From: Promethearchaeati archaeon | GTDB lineage: Archaea; Asgardarchaeota; Heimdallarchaeia; JABLTI01 | Direction: 5' to 3' | NCBI GenBank assembly: GCA_013166835.1 | Contig: JABLTI010000007.1 | Span: 1 to 54,910, forward strand | Length of the DNA stretch: 54,910 bases | Shown here: one piece after another, positions 8,372-17,043 of the stretch | How the letters are laid out: each line of letters begins with the position of its first letter | How positions within the stretch are numbered: position 1 is the first letter of the stretch | The notes under the pieces: model-generated | What the model saw: the letters and a program-made list of their open reading frames with translations, nothing else | Databases searched by the model: none | Told to the model about the DNA's origin: nothing | Position numbers and translations under genes: made by a program

Positions 8372-9733
8372 CTATTGCCCAGCCCGAGGTGTTCTTTGTC
8401 TTCTCCTAGGTCGTCTTCGTTCTGTTTCCTTCTCTTCAGATACTGGGTGAATAATGGGTCTTTGTGCTATTGCTTCCATTCTTCTTGTTGCTCTTTTTTG
8501 GATAAATTGAACAATTAATCCAACGAGTAAGAATAGAACTGCCAAGGGAGCTAAAACCATCATAATCATTTCTGGTTGTCCAGCTTCAATACTATTAATG
8601 ATTGAATCAGGCATATTGAGAAATTGCAGGATTGGTAATGGATTCAATGCAAGCCAGGAAAGTAACAATAATGCTACCATTCTAAATAAGGTGCCTGAGG
8701 TTATAATAAGAATTAATCTAGCCAATGATGGAGTATATGCTGAGGCTGATAATGACACAGCAATCATTGGATCATCTCGTTCAAGTTGCTCGTAATAACT
8801 CTTGAGACGATTATTCATTTTGTCCCAATCCTCATCAGGTGAAATTCTAAACAATTTCTTTCCAACTAAGCCTTTTATTCTTGAGAAAGCTGTACTTACA
8901 GTCATTCTAGCCCTTGACGTGTTTTTACTACCTCGTATACCCATTCTTTCAGGTTCTTCTTCTTCTGTTTCCGGTCTTTCTTTTTTCATTCTCTCTAAAG
9001 GCATCTTGAATTCTCTTATTCTCTTAATATTGCTTGAGATTCTCCTATGTCTATGGATATTAGGACCTATTACATTGTACACGTAACTGGCCTGAAAACT
9101 CAATTCCAATGAGAAGTAAATTAGGAAAGCAGTAATTACTAATTTCGAGAAAATCATTTGAGTGATATTTCCACTACCAAGGTCTATATCAATAAGCAAT
9201 TTCCCACTTAAAGATGCTAAACCAAGAACTATATTCATTCCAAAAAAGGAAACTGCCGATAGTGCGGGATTACATTCTCGTAGGAATCCTAAACCAGCAA
9301 TTAGTGCAATAAATAAGATAATCATAATGAAGAAAGAATAAAGTGGTTCAAAGAGATTTGGTTGAGCAAAAAATTCTAGCGGTTGTAATATAATTTGCTC
9401 AATTTCTACTCCCATGATGGTATCTCCTCCTCCAAAAATTGCTGAATGAAAACTATCCATTAATGCTACAGCTCCAGAATCATCATATCCGAGCATATAG
9501 GCAATTCCATAACCAATTAAGAGAAATAAAATCTCAAAAATGAAGACAAAGAATTTCAAACTATACCAGAATGATTGGAAATTCCAAATGGAAGTATCGA
9601 TTGAGGATATTACTAGCGCAAAACTAGCTATGAAAACTAGAGCAGCAAATACTCGAGTCATGTTTAGGAGATTTCGCATCTTCCTTACTTTATCTGCTTC
9701 AACTCTGGTACCAATTACTTCAGACAAGACCAA
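8372..9733 (-). CDS. Multi-spanning membrane protein, last gene of the MoxR operon
   Basis: A 453-residue protein with five predicted spans in its first half (about residues 28-45, 57-80, 130-152, 158-180, 193-215), a basic cytoplasmic region of about 120 residues, two more spans near 350 and 395, and a very arginine-rich C-terminus. I recognise no family. It overlaps the end of the DUF58 gene by 14 bases, so it is probably translationally coupled to it and part of the same envelope complex. An alternative start is Met20, which would remove the overlap. Confidence 0.75.
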   Translation of the reverse strand: MVLSEVIGTRVEADKVRKMRNLLNMTRVFAALVFIASFALVISSIDTSIWNFQSFWYSLKFFVFIFEILFLLIGYGIAYMLGYDDSGAVALMDSFHSAIFGGGDTIMGVEIEQIILQPLEFFAQPNLFEPLYSFFIMIILFIALIAGLGFLRECNPALSAVSFFGMNIVLGLASLSGKLLIDIDLGSGNITQMIFSKLVITAFLIYFSLELSFQASYVYNVIGPNIHRHRRISSNIKRIREFKMPLERMKKERPETEEEEPERMGIRGSKNTSRARMTVSTAFSRIKGLVGKKLFRISPDEDWDKMNNRLKSYYEQLERDDPMIAVSLSASAYTPSLARLILIITSGTLFRMVALLLLSWLALNPLPILQFLNMPDSIINSIEAGQPEMIMMVLAPLAVLFLLVGLIVQFIQKRATRRMEAIAQRPIIHPVSEEKETERRRPRRRQRTPRAGQ

Positions 9734-11117
9734 TACCTCTCCTTTTTGCTTCTATATATTCATTAATTACAGATATCAGGAAATCATCTGGTCCTACAGA
9801 AATAACGCCTGCTCTGTATCGTTGGATATCTCTACTCAAACTTGATCTAATATCATAATATTCCTCTGCAATTGCTTCTCCTAATGCTTTTTCAGTTGGA
9901 CCTAATCGGGTATTCTGAATTTCAAAGAAGGGTCCAAATGGTGATATAATTATTACATCAAATCCAGCTGCAGATGCCTTACGAATTCCATCAAGAATAT
10001 CTTTCTTCTTTCCTTCGAGATCTGTAATAATTAGTAGTAATCCTCTACTTCTTGTACGCATTATTAGGTTCTGAACTGCTCTTGTAAGATAGGAGGGCCC
10101 TCTCGGTGTTACATAAGCAAGGTCTTCAATGATTCTATTGAATTGGGTAGTTCCATGACTGGGAGAAATAAATGTATTAACTTTGCTATTGAAAGTTGCT
10201 AGACCAATCATATCTTTTCTTTCTTGAGCCATATGGGATAATAATACTACTGCACGAATGCTAAATTCTAGTTTAGTATTTCGTATTAATCCTTGATCCA
10301 TGCTTTGAGAAGTATCTAGTAAAATCATTACACGGATATTTTTCTCAGTTTCAAATTCTCTGATTTGTAATTTATTTGTTCTACTGAATGCTTTCCAATC
10401 AATGTATCTAAAAGCATCTTCTGGAAAATAATCGCGAATTCCCCAAAATTCCATGCCTGTACCTTTTAGTTTGGTTTTATGCATTCCAAACATTTTTCCT
10501 AGCTGTCTTTTTGCGCCTAGGGTTTTTAACTTCTTAATATCTTCATATGAGGGATAAACTAGCACTTCATCAAAATCTTGTTTTATTGTCTCCTCTTCAT
10601 AGAATCCTAATCGATCATGAATTATGACTTTTGTTGGTCCAACTTTGAATAATCCTCTTACTGGAGTTCTAAGAATGTAGGAGAATTCTGCTTTTGCATT
10701 AGCATTTATTCTTGTGTAGAGATAATTTTCTCCAAGAACCAGATCCATTGTTTCGGGGTATGCATCATATATTTCTAGATGATCTATGGCATTTGGTCCT
10801 TTATTCTGAACAGTTATTCTCACATGAATATATTCTCCTGCAAAACATTTTCTTTTATCTAGAACTCGATTAACAGTTATTCCTTCTGTATTTGCTTGTA
10901 TCCGAAAGATTGGATAGCCAAAAGTAGTTCCTATTACCATTAAAATTCCGATTAATAGAAAGTAAGTGACAATAATATCTGAGATTCCATATGCTAATGG
11001 TTGTTCCATAAAGAGAATGACTATTTCAAAAACAGGTACAATTCCTTCTAGGGCTAGACCTATTGATATCATAAATAGTCCTCCGAAAAGGATAAATGAT
11101 CCTCTTTTTGAAATCAT
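9720..11117 (-). CDS. DUF58 protein with von Willebrand A-like domain
   Basis: A 465-residue protein with two membrane spans at the N-terminus (about residues 8-30 and 40-62), a beta-rich middle domain, and the DUF58 block DYFPEDAFRYIDWKAFSRTNKLQ. This is followed by a von Willebrand A fold whose metal site begins LLDTSQSMDQG (DxSxS) near residue 260 and continues through a TDLEG motif. DUF58 proteins work with MoxR AAA+ ATPases, which is the gene directly upstream (58-base gap). Together they are thought to assemble or activate protein complexes at the membrane. The client is not known here. Confidence 0.9.
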   Translation of the reverse strand: MISKRGSFILFGGLFMISIGLALEGIVPVFEIVILFMEQPLAYGISDIIVTYFLLIGILMVIGTTFGYPIFRIQANTEGITVNRVLDKRKCFAGEYIHVRITVQNKGPNAIDHLEIYDAYPETMDLVLGENYLYTRINANAKAEFSYILRTPVRGLFKVGPTKVIIHDRLGFYEEETIKQDFDEVLVYPSYEDIKKLKTLGAKRQLGKMFGMHKTKLKGTGMEFWGIRDYFPEDAFRYIDWKAFSRTNKLQIREFETEKNIRVMILLDTSQSMDQGLIRNTKLEFSIRAVVLLSHMAQERKDMIGLATFNSKVNTFISPSHGTTQFNRIIEDLAYVTPRGPSYLTRAVQNLIMRTRSRGLLLIITDLEGKKKDILDGIRKASAAGFDVIIISPFGPFFEIQNTRLGPTEKALGEAIAEEYYDIRSSLSRDIQRYRAGVISVGPDDFLISVINEYIEAKRRGIGLV

Positions 11118-11175
11118 TTCTTACTACAACCTATTTTGCTTGATATAGTTAATTTACCATTTTTTCTTAGTTCAG

Positions 11176-12192
11176 TTACCTTTGTGCTCTTACTTCTTTG
11201 ATTGGTATTTCTCTAATTATGTCCCTTATTATGGATTGAGAAGATATTCCTTCCAAATCAGCTTCAGGTTTGAGAATAAGTCGATGATATACAGCATCAA
11301 TTGCTATTCTCTTAATATCATCAGGAACGACATAATCACGACCAGAAATAGCAGCATATGCTTTTGATGTGTTTAACATAGAAATACTTGCTCTAGGACT
11401 ACCACCTAATAACAAGCGCGGATCAGTTCGTGTTCTTATTGTAATATCTCGGATAAATTCTATGATGCCTTGATCTACATAGATATTTTCCCTTACAATT
11501 TTCTGTAATCGAATAATTGTTTCTGGAGTAGTAATTTCATTAAGTGTGTTATCCTCTGGTTGATGTTTCAGTTGAATGATTTTTTCCTCTTCAACGGGAT
11601 TTGGTAATCCAACTACAGATTTCAATAAAAACCTGTCAAGTTGTGCTTCAGGTAAAGGATAAGTTCCTTCTTGTTCAATTGGATTCATTGTTGCAATGAC
11701 AATGAACGGTGAGGATAAAGGATAGGTATTTCCTTCTATTGATACTTGCCTTTCAGCCATTGCTTCTAATAGAGCACTTTGTGTTTTTGGTGGCGCTCTA
11801 TTTATTTCATCTGCAAGAAGAATATTTGTAAAAATTGGTCCTCTTCTTAGTTTGAAGGTTCCTGAACGTTGGTCAAACACATTGGTTCCAAGTACATCTG
11901 AAGGTAACAAATCTGGTGTGAATTGTACACGTTTGTACTTGCATCCTAGCGTTGCAGCAAAGAGCTTTGCTAAAGTTGTTTTGGCAATCCCTGGAACACC
12001 TTCAAGAAGTATATGTCCATCACATAGTAAGCTAAGAATCAAGTTATGTACTATATTCTTCATCCCTACAATGTGTCTTGATAATTCATCTTGGATGCTT
12101 TTTGCTATTCTTTCCACATCCGACACATTGACAAGTGAATCACCACGTGATGCTTTCTTGTCTGGCGGAGGTGGTGGAACGAATTCTGACAT
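11176..12192 (-). CDS. MoxR-family AAA+ ATPase
   Basis: A 338-residue AAA+ protein. Walker A is GVPGIAKTTLAK at residues 65-76, Walker B ILLADEINRAPPK at 124-136, sensor 1 lies in IATMNPIEQEGTYPLPEAQ, and a lid domain contains the typical GGSPRASISML. This is the full MoxR pattern. MoxR ATPases act as chaperones that insert cofactors or remodel complexes, usually with DUF58 partners. It sits in the middle of a five-gene leftward operon. A short N-terminal proline run (five prolines from residue 6) precedes the ATPase. The start ATG has GGGGT upstream in an otherwise A/T-only gap. Confidence 0.96.
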   Translation of the reverse strand: MSEFVPPPPPDKKASRGDSLVNVSDVERIAKSIQDELSRHIVGMKNIVHNLILSLLCDGHILLEGVPGIAKTTLAKLFAATLGCKYKRVQFTPDLLPSDVLGTNVFDQRSGTFKLRRGPIFTNILLADEINRAPPKTQSALLEAMAERQVSIEGNTYPLSSPFIVIATMNPIEQEGTYPLPEAQLDRFLLKSVVGLPNPVEEEKIIQLKHQPEDNTLNEITTPETIIRLQKIVRENIYVDQGIIEFIRDITIRTRTDPRLLLGGSPRASISMLNTSKAYAAISGRDYVVPDDIKRIAIDAVYHRLILKPEADLEGISSQSIIRDIIREIPIKEVRAQR

Positions 12193-12271
12193 TTTTTTTA
12201 TACCCCGAATTTTTTGTTTTTTTTTTTATGTTTTTTATTTTACATCTTTTTGATGATCGTAATTTTTTTGA

Positions 12272-13771
12272 CTAACCTTGAGTTTTTGTTATTAATTCCT
12301 CAACATTTTTGAGGTCAAGAACTAGGTCAGTAAATTCCTCTTCAGAAATCCTTCTTGATTTCTGTATAATCAAATCAACACGCGTAAGCATCTTTACAAC
12401 ATCTTCTAGATTGAATTGATTTGGAAAATGATTATCTAATAGCTCTACAATTTTTTCTGAGCTTAATTCCTCAGTTACAGCATATTTCTTTATCAAACGT
12501 CTTTTCAATCTCTTATATATTAAATCAAGAGCATTCGAAAATTGTTGATAAGTCATATACCAGGTCATTTTTGCTGCGAAGAACGATCGAGACCTACTTT
12601 GTTTTACTTTGGTCATTAATAATGGAGAAGGTCCTTTTGATTTTGGATATCGTCTCCTCAAAAACATGAACGTTATAAATGGAAATAAGGGAGCTAGTAA
12701 AGGAAACATAGTAAATGAATTAACATAACGAAGATACATTCTGACGTATTCAAAAGGATCAATAATTCCTAGTGCGAATCTACCGGTTCTAGATGAGGAA
12801 AGATGTGATTCATCATAATAAATTCTGCGAGTGCTGTTAAAATCTAACCAATTAAAGACATTACTTGCTAATTGGGCATTATCATAACCAAGTTCCATTA
12901 ATTCATTTATGAAAATACTTGGATCAGAACAAACTAGGATATTACCAACACCGACACCGCCTAAAGGTATCGGTACCATAAGTGAAAAGGAACCCTTCCA
13001 TTCATCATCATCAGGATAATAATCACCATCCTTAGCGTTCTCTACATCCTTTTCAAGCCAAGAAAAATCTGATGACATAGCTATTCCGGAAGCAATTGGT
13101 ATACCAGATATGGAGAGTCGAGGATACCATTGAGTTTCTCCAGTATCATTATCTACGCCCAAAAATGATATGGATGATGGAAAACTCGTAACTACTCGAT
13201 TCACACCACTCATTGAGGCAGAACCCGGAAATTCAGGAAAGTTTCTAATTACAGGCATTACTGGGCTTACATGATAAGAATAAGCATCCATTAGAAGAGA
13301 CCCGTTAATTTTCATTCCAGCGATTGGTAGAGTACTAAACCCAATTGCAGATGCATTTATTTGGCTAATAAAAGGAGCGATTACAGTATTAACTAATCCA
13401 AGAATATCATTCGCTCTTCCAAAATCATCAGCAATTATTACACTACCTCCACGCATAATGAAATATGCTAGAGCAGCAGTTTCAGTGGGATCAAAAAATA
13501 TTGTTGGTCCTATGATGGCCAAGACACCCATTTCATTACCATCAAGTCTTGTTAAAGAATTCAAAGTGGAAACAACTGGATGAAACTCAAATCCTTCGCC
13601 CTCAAGATTTTCTCGGAGAGTACTAGTCCCATCCCAATACTCATTATATATTGAGAACTGTCTAGTCCCTTCTTGACCAATCCTAGTTACAGATAAGATT
13701 ATTGGCAAACAAAATATAATGAAGATAATTGATAAGATGAATGTATTTCGATTAAATTTTATTTTAGCCAT
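12272..13771 (-). CDS. DUF4350-type membrane protein of the MoxR operon
   Basis: A 499-residue protein with an N-terminal span (about residues 11-27) and an extracytoplasmic domain that begins TSTLRENLEGEGFEFHPV and reaches MRGGSVIIADDFG near residue 110. This is the DUF4350 (Rossmann/GATase-like) pattern found in MoxR clusters. A second span near residue 355 is followed by a basic cytoplasmic tail with helices that resemble a small helical domain. It lies 21 bases after the large upstream gene and 79 bases before moxR, all on the same strand. DUF4350 proteins accompany MoxR, DUF58 and DUF4129 genes in many prokaryotes; their task is not settled. Confidence 0.8.
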   Translation of the reverse strand: MAKIKFNRNTFILSIIFIIFCLPIILSVTRIGQEGTRQFSIYNEYWDGTSTLRENLEGEGFEFHPVVSTLNSLTRLDGNEMGVLAIIGPTIFFDPTETAALAYFIMRGGSVIIADDFGRANDILGLVNTVIAPFISQINASAIGFSTLPIAGMKINGSLLMDAYSYHVSPVMPVIRNFPEFPGSASMSGVNRVVTSFPSSISFLGVDNDTGETQWYPRLSISGIPIASGIAMSSDFSWLEKDVENAKDGDYYPDDDEWKGSFSLMVPIPLGGVGVGNILVCSDPSIFINELMELGYDNAQLASNVFNWLDFNSTRRIYYDESHLSSSRTGRFALGIIDPFEYVRMYLRYVNSFTMFPLLAPLFPFITFMFLRRRYPKSKGPSPLLMTKVKQSRSRSFFAAKMTWYMTYQQFSNALDLIYKRLKRRLIKKYAVTEELSSEKIVELLDNHFPNQFNLEDVVKMLTRVDLIIQKSRRISEEEFTDLVLDLKNVEELITKTQG

Positions 13772-13792
13772 ATTCTTACCTCGAGTCGTTAC

Positions 13793-16234
13793 TTAGGTTA
13801 CTTTAGGATCTTGTTTTAGAGCTAACTGCACATTTTCCAAGGCTTGCATAGCATGATTAAATTGATTTTTAGTAATTCTGTGATCACTAAATCGTGCTTC
13901 TTCATATCGCATTACAAGCATTGTGACATCACGAACTGGTATGCGGTTTGTTGATGCGACTAATCGAGCAAGCTCTCGAGGAGATTGATCTCGAGCACTT
14001 AAAATCCTTAGATTTTGCATGCACATTAACTCAAAAGCTCGAAAGCTAAGGACTATCCCTCTACGATAATCTTTTGCTTTATCAGCTTCAGCAATCTGCT
14101 TCATAATAGAAGGCAGATCCATTAATTCAGCATCTGGATCTGGTAGAATTCCTTTCTTTGATTTCCTAAACCGACCAAATGCATACACAACTGAAACAAT
14201 GATTATGAGTGAAACCATTGCAATTAAAATACCTATTACAGCCATATCAAATCCTCCTGGTTCTGTTGGTGAGGAAGTTCCTCCGTTAGTGGTTTCTACT
14301 GGTACCGCGAGAAATGTAATGTCGAAATTGAAATCGTAGCTCGTATCAGCATCAAAGGTTATAGTAATTGTGTATAAGGTATCGTTCGTATACCCCAATG
14401 ATTGATTAATAGCTATACTGAAATAACCACTATCATTGAGAGTTTCACCAATGGAGCCTAATCCACTAATAGATATTGTAATGGTTCTACTTTTTATTGG
14501 TCGACCAAATTGATCCATTACAAATCCATTAAATGTTAAATTCGAATTAATATAGATAGATTCTCCTCCAATTGTCGTAATTTCTGAGTCATCTATTACT
14601 ATTGTTGAGTTTAAAGTAATAGTATACACAGCTTCTGTAAAGACATCTACTAGAAAACTGTAGTTGGAGGGAGTATAATATTGATTACTAGATGAAAATA
14701 AATTAACTGTTCCATTTCTTAAAGTTGGATTGACTGTTGACGGAATGAGTAAACTAATTAAAAATGCACCTGTTGGAGAGGTATAAGTTTCGTATACCAA
14801 TCCAGACCCTTCCCATTGAGCTGATATGTTCATGTTTGCAACAGCCGCACTACTATAAGCATCGCTTATGGTACCTGATATTTGCAGCGTTTCATTTGGC
14901 ATAGCAAAGGGATATTCAAAAAGAACTGAAGTGCCATTAACTGAAGGAGTTAGTATTGTGGAATTTCCTAAAACAGTGATATATTCCGTTTCAGTTATAG
15001 CAGTTATCCCTTGACCTGTATCAACATCCACGGTTATCGAATTGTCACCGACGGGTAAGTTTGTTGCATTTATTATGAAGGAGATACTAAAATTACCATT
15101 ATTCTCTGTGGTAACACCTATTGTAGGTGAACCCGCAACAAAGACAGTTAGATCAACACTATAACCAAATGGACTACCACCACTATCAGATAAAACACCT
15201 GATAATGTAACTGTAGTATTACCTCGAACTACTTCAGGATAAAATCCAATACCTGGTGCAACAGGTTCGTCTATATCAAAAACAAGACCCGCCCCTGTGT
15301 ATATGAATATATTTGTCGTGACATTACACCAATCTGCAGCACTAGTTCCAAGTTCAGCTTCAGTTATTATGTTTCCTACCGTATACGCTAAACCTAACGT
15401 GCTAATATTAAATGATCCTTCTAGAGGATGATCAACTCCGATAGTGGTACCCATTGGAACAGCTAGTATTGTTGCTGCAATATCAGCAATAATTGCAATA
15501 TTATAGAGTGACCCTAACCAATCAAAAGTAATATCATGACCATTGGCATCTGAAACGAATTGGGGATCCAGAACTGTAGAATTATCAAATAGTAAACCAG
15601 CTACCACTGAAAATGAATCACCTTCGCGAACAATGGTGGTATTTATTACCATACCCATCTGAACTGTGGCATAACATTCAATGGTATCTGTTGTATATTG
15701 ACGATTTAGTTCTATTGGTCCAAGAAGTGGATCGCCAGGGAAAACAGCATAGACTGTGACTAATCCTACTCGTTTTGAATGATCATTATCTACACAAGTT
15801 ATTGAGAAATTACCATTGCTATCTGTAATTCCTTCACCTACCTTGAAATTATTATCCAGATTGGTTCTGTCTGTCTCTAAATCAATCCAAGTGAAATAGC
15901 TCCAATAAATCCAGATGGGTTCATTTGGTATTCCTTGTAAAGTAATTAAATCAATGAGTCTACCTCTAACAACAAAAGATCGACCTCGAAGAATAACTGC
16001 TGGGGAAATGCTTTCGGGATTGAGACTATCAGGTTTTTGTGATATTTTCTCTTTTGGTCCGTCTGCTGAGATAGTAGCAATTAGATGTGTAACTACTTCG
16101 TGGTTCTCGTTCGTTTTCAATGGAGTAGTGAAATCTGTTTCTGGTTGATTTAGTGTTAACTGAATTAGAGATACAAAAGTAATTGAAATCAAAAGTAAAA
16201 ATATAGCAATTAGTCTTACTTGAGATTGTTTCAT
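13793..16234 (-). CDS. Large surface protein with Ig-like repeats and cytoplasmic DUF4129 domain
   Basis: About 813 residues. A signal anchor follows the chosen ATG (MKQSQVRLIAIFLLLISIT). A long outer part (to about residue 660) is rich in Thr, Ser and Asn and contains repeated Ig-like or carboxypeptidase-regulatory-like beta domains (SDSGGSPFGYSV, SDAYSSAAVANMNIS, MDQFGRPIKSRTI), many with NxS/T sites. One span (VIGILIAMVSLIIIVSVVYAF) leads to a cytoplasmic DUF4129 domain of about 90 residues (DYRRGIVLSFRAFE, SPRELARLV, RYEEARFSDHRI). An in-frame ATG 19 codons upstream (16291) exists but lacks a ribosome site. It is the first gene of the MoxR operon and may sense or bind something outside the cell. 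Confidence 0.82.
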   Translation of the reverse strand: MKQSQVRLIAIFLLLISITFVSLIQLTLNQPETDFTTPLKTNENHEVVTHLIATISADGPKEKISQKPDSLNPESISPAVILRGRSFVVRGRLIDLITLQGIPNEPIWIYWSYFTWIDLETDRTNLDNNFKVGEGITDSNGNFSITCVDNDHSKRVGLVTVYAVFPGDPLLGPIELNRQYTTDTIECYATVQMGMVINTTIVREGDSFSVVAGLLFDNSTVLDPQFVSDANGHDITFDWLGSLYNIAIIADIAATILAVPMGTTIGVDHPLEGSFNISTLGLAYTVGNIITEAELGTSAADWCNVTTNIFIYTGAGLVFDIDEPVAPGIGFYPEVVRGNTTVTLSGVLSDSGGSPFGYSVDLTVFVAGSPTIGVTTENNGNFSISFIINATNLPVGDNSITVDVDTGQGITAITETEYITVLGNSTILTPSVNGTSVLFEYPFAMPNETLQISGTISDAYSSAAVANMNISAQWEGSGLVYETYTSPTGAFLISLLIPSTVNPTLRNGTVNLFSSSNQYYTPSNYSFLVDVFTEAVYTITLNSTIVIDDSEITTIGGESIYINSNLTFNGFVMDQFGRPIKSRTITISISGLGSIGETLNDSGYFSIAINQSLGYTNDTLYTITITFDADTSYDFNFDITFLAVPVETTNGGTSSPTEPGGFDMAVIGILIAMVSLIIIVSVVYAFGRFRKSKKGILPDPDAELMDLPSIMKQIAEADKAKDYRRGIVLSFRAFELMCMQNLRILSARDQSPRELARLVASTNRIPVRDVTMLVMRYEEARFSDHRITKNQFNHAMQALENVQLALKQDPKVT

Positions 16235-16399
16235 ACTTACAACCAGGTCTAACGCCACCAGTATTTTTCTATATCTGAAAAGGGAGGTCATCTTATTTAT
16301 TAATTGTCAAATCTGCATCTATGAAACGTATGAATTTCTACTAAAAAAAGTAGCTCTTATTTCTAGTTTAGCATTGAATAGTAGTTTAACAATTTGAAA

Positions 16400-16830
16400 G
16401 TAAACCGTTAGATGGTCGGACTAAGCACCAGAATAAAGAGTAAGGGCTTAGGATTCGACCATCTAATTAACACGATAACACATGGTTTGGCATTCTAGGA
16501 CTCATCTAAATTGTGCTACAGTGTTCCGGCTCTTAACGCCTCCTCTTAAGCGAGCACCATTCTCTTCTCTCGGGTATTTAGAAGATTTCTCAAGGAACCT
16601 AGTGGTTCTATAAGCACTTTACCCGCTGTTTGAAGTGCTTATCCAAAGTCCATTCTTGAGTGTACTCTTCGAGGACACGAGAAGCGTGAGTAGTTTTATT
16701 TCAATTACTTTTCTCTTCTCTACTCAACTAGTTATACTATTTCTATTAAAGATTTTCCTTCGACAATTCCCTTGTTATTGTTCTCTAGTCTCTCTTGTTT
16801 TGGTAGGTGCACTAAAAACTTACACTTACA
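16400..16830. ncRNA. Candidate structured non-coding RNA in a 630-base gap
   Basis: The gap between divergent genes at 16292-16921 is less AT-rich than other gaps and rich in stable stems. A long hairpin at 16411-16463 pairs GATGGTC with GACCATC and CTAAGC with GCTTAG. A second at 16594-16609 is GGAACC/GGTTCT. A 9-bp perfect stem at 16611-16641 (TAAGCACTT/AAGTGCTTA) has a loop whose TACCCG can pair with CGGGTA at 16571-16576, forming a possible pseudoknot. A further stem at 16660-16678 has a TTC loop. A TATA-like sequence to the right fits leftward transcription starting near 16830. I could not match RNase P RNA, SRP RNA or box C/D patterns, so identity and strand stay open. Confidence 0.5.
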
Positions 16831-16854
16831 GTCTCATGTAAGACAATTACAAAT

Positions 16855-16865
16855 ATTTATATACT
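16855..16865. promoter_or_regulatory. TATA-like element between divergent transcripts
   Basis: The near-palindromic ATTTATATACT reads as an archaeal TATA box in both directions. Rightward it would place a start near 16890, about 30 bases before the small ORF at 16922. Leftward it would start the putative structured RNA near 16830. No BRE could be assigned with confidence. Confidence 0.4.
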
Positions 16866-16921
16866 ACTTTTGTGTAACTTAAGTATAGAAAAATGTAACA
16901 TTTGATTGGAATGAGGAAAAA

Positions 16922-17017
16922 ATGCCAGACAAGAAAAAGAAAATCAAAGAACAAGTAAAGAAAGATATTGAGCTAACCCGAATTAGAATGGCTTTAATTG
17001 CGGGTGCTATAAACTAA
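16922..17017 (+). CDS. Small basic ORF (31 residues) leading the next operon
   Basis: An ATG at 16922 with GAGG five bases upstream opens a 31-codon frame, MPDKKKKIKEQVKKD followed by IELTRIRMALIAGAIN and a TAA. The first half is lysine-rich, the second amphipathic or hydrophobic. It ends 26 bases before the coiled-coil/winged-helix gene, which has its own GGAG site, so the two are probably co-transcribed. It could be a small protein that binds the neighbour, or a leader peptide. No family is recognised, and coding status rests only on the ribosome site and position. Confidence 0.4.
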   Translation: MPDKKKKIKEQVKKDIELTRIRMALIAGAIN

Positions 17018-17043
17018 GAAAACATAAGGAGTGTTTTTTAAAA

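Noticed and set aside
16400..16830. Identification of the structured gap as RNase P RNA or SRP RNA
   Set aside because: I looked for the P4-strand AAAGTCC and GGCTTA motifs in the right order and for the SRP GGAAG-AGCAG loop. Only partial look-alikes in the wrong order were found.
16635..16841. A 68-codon open frame inside the structured gap
   Set aside because: No ribosome site, an unusual Ser/Phe/Leu-rich product, and strong RNA stems across the same bases.
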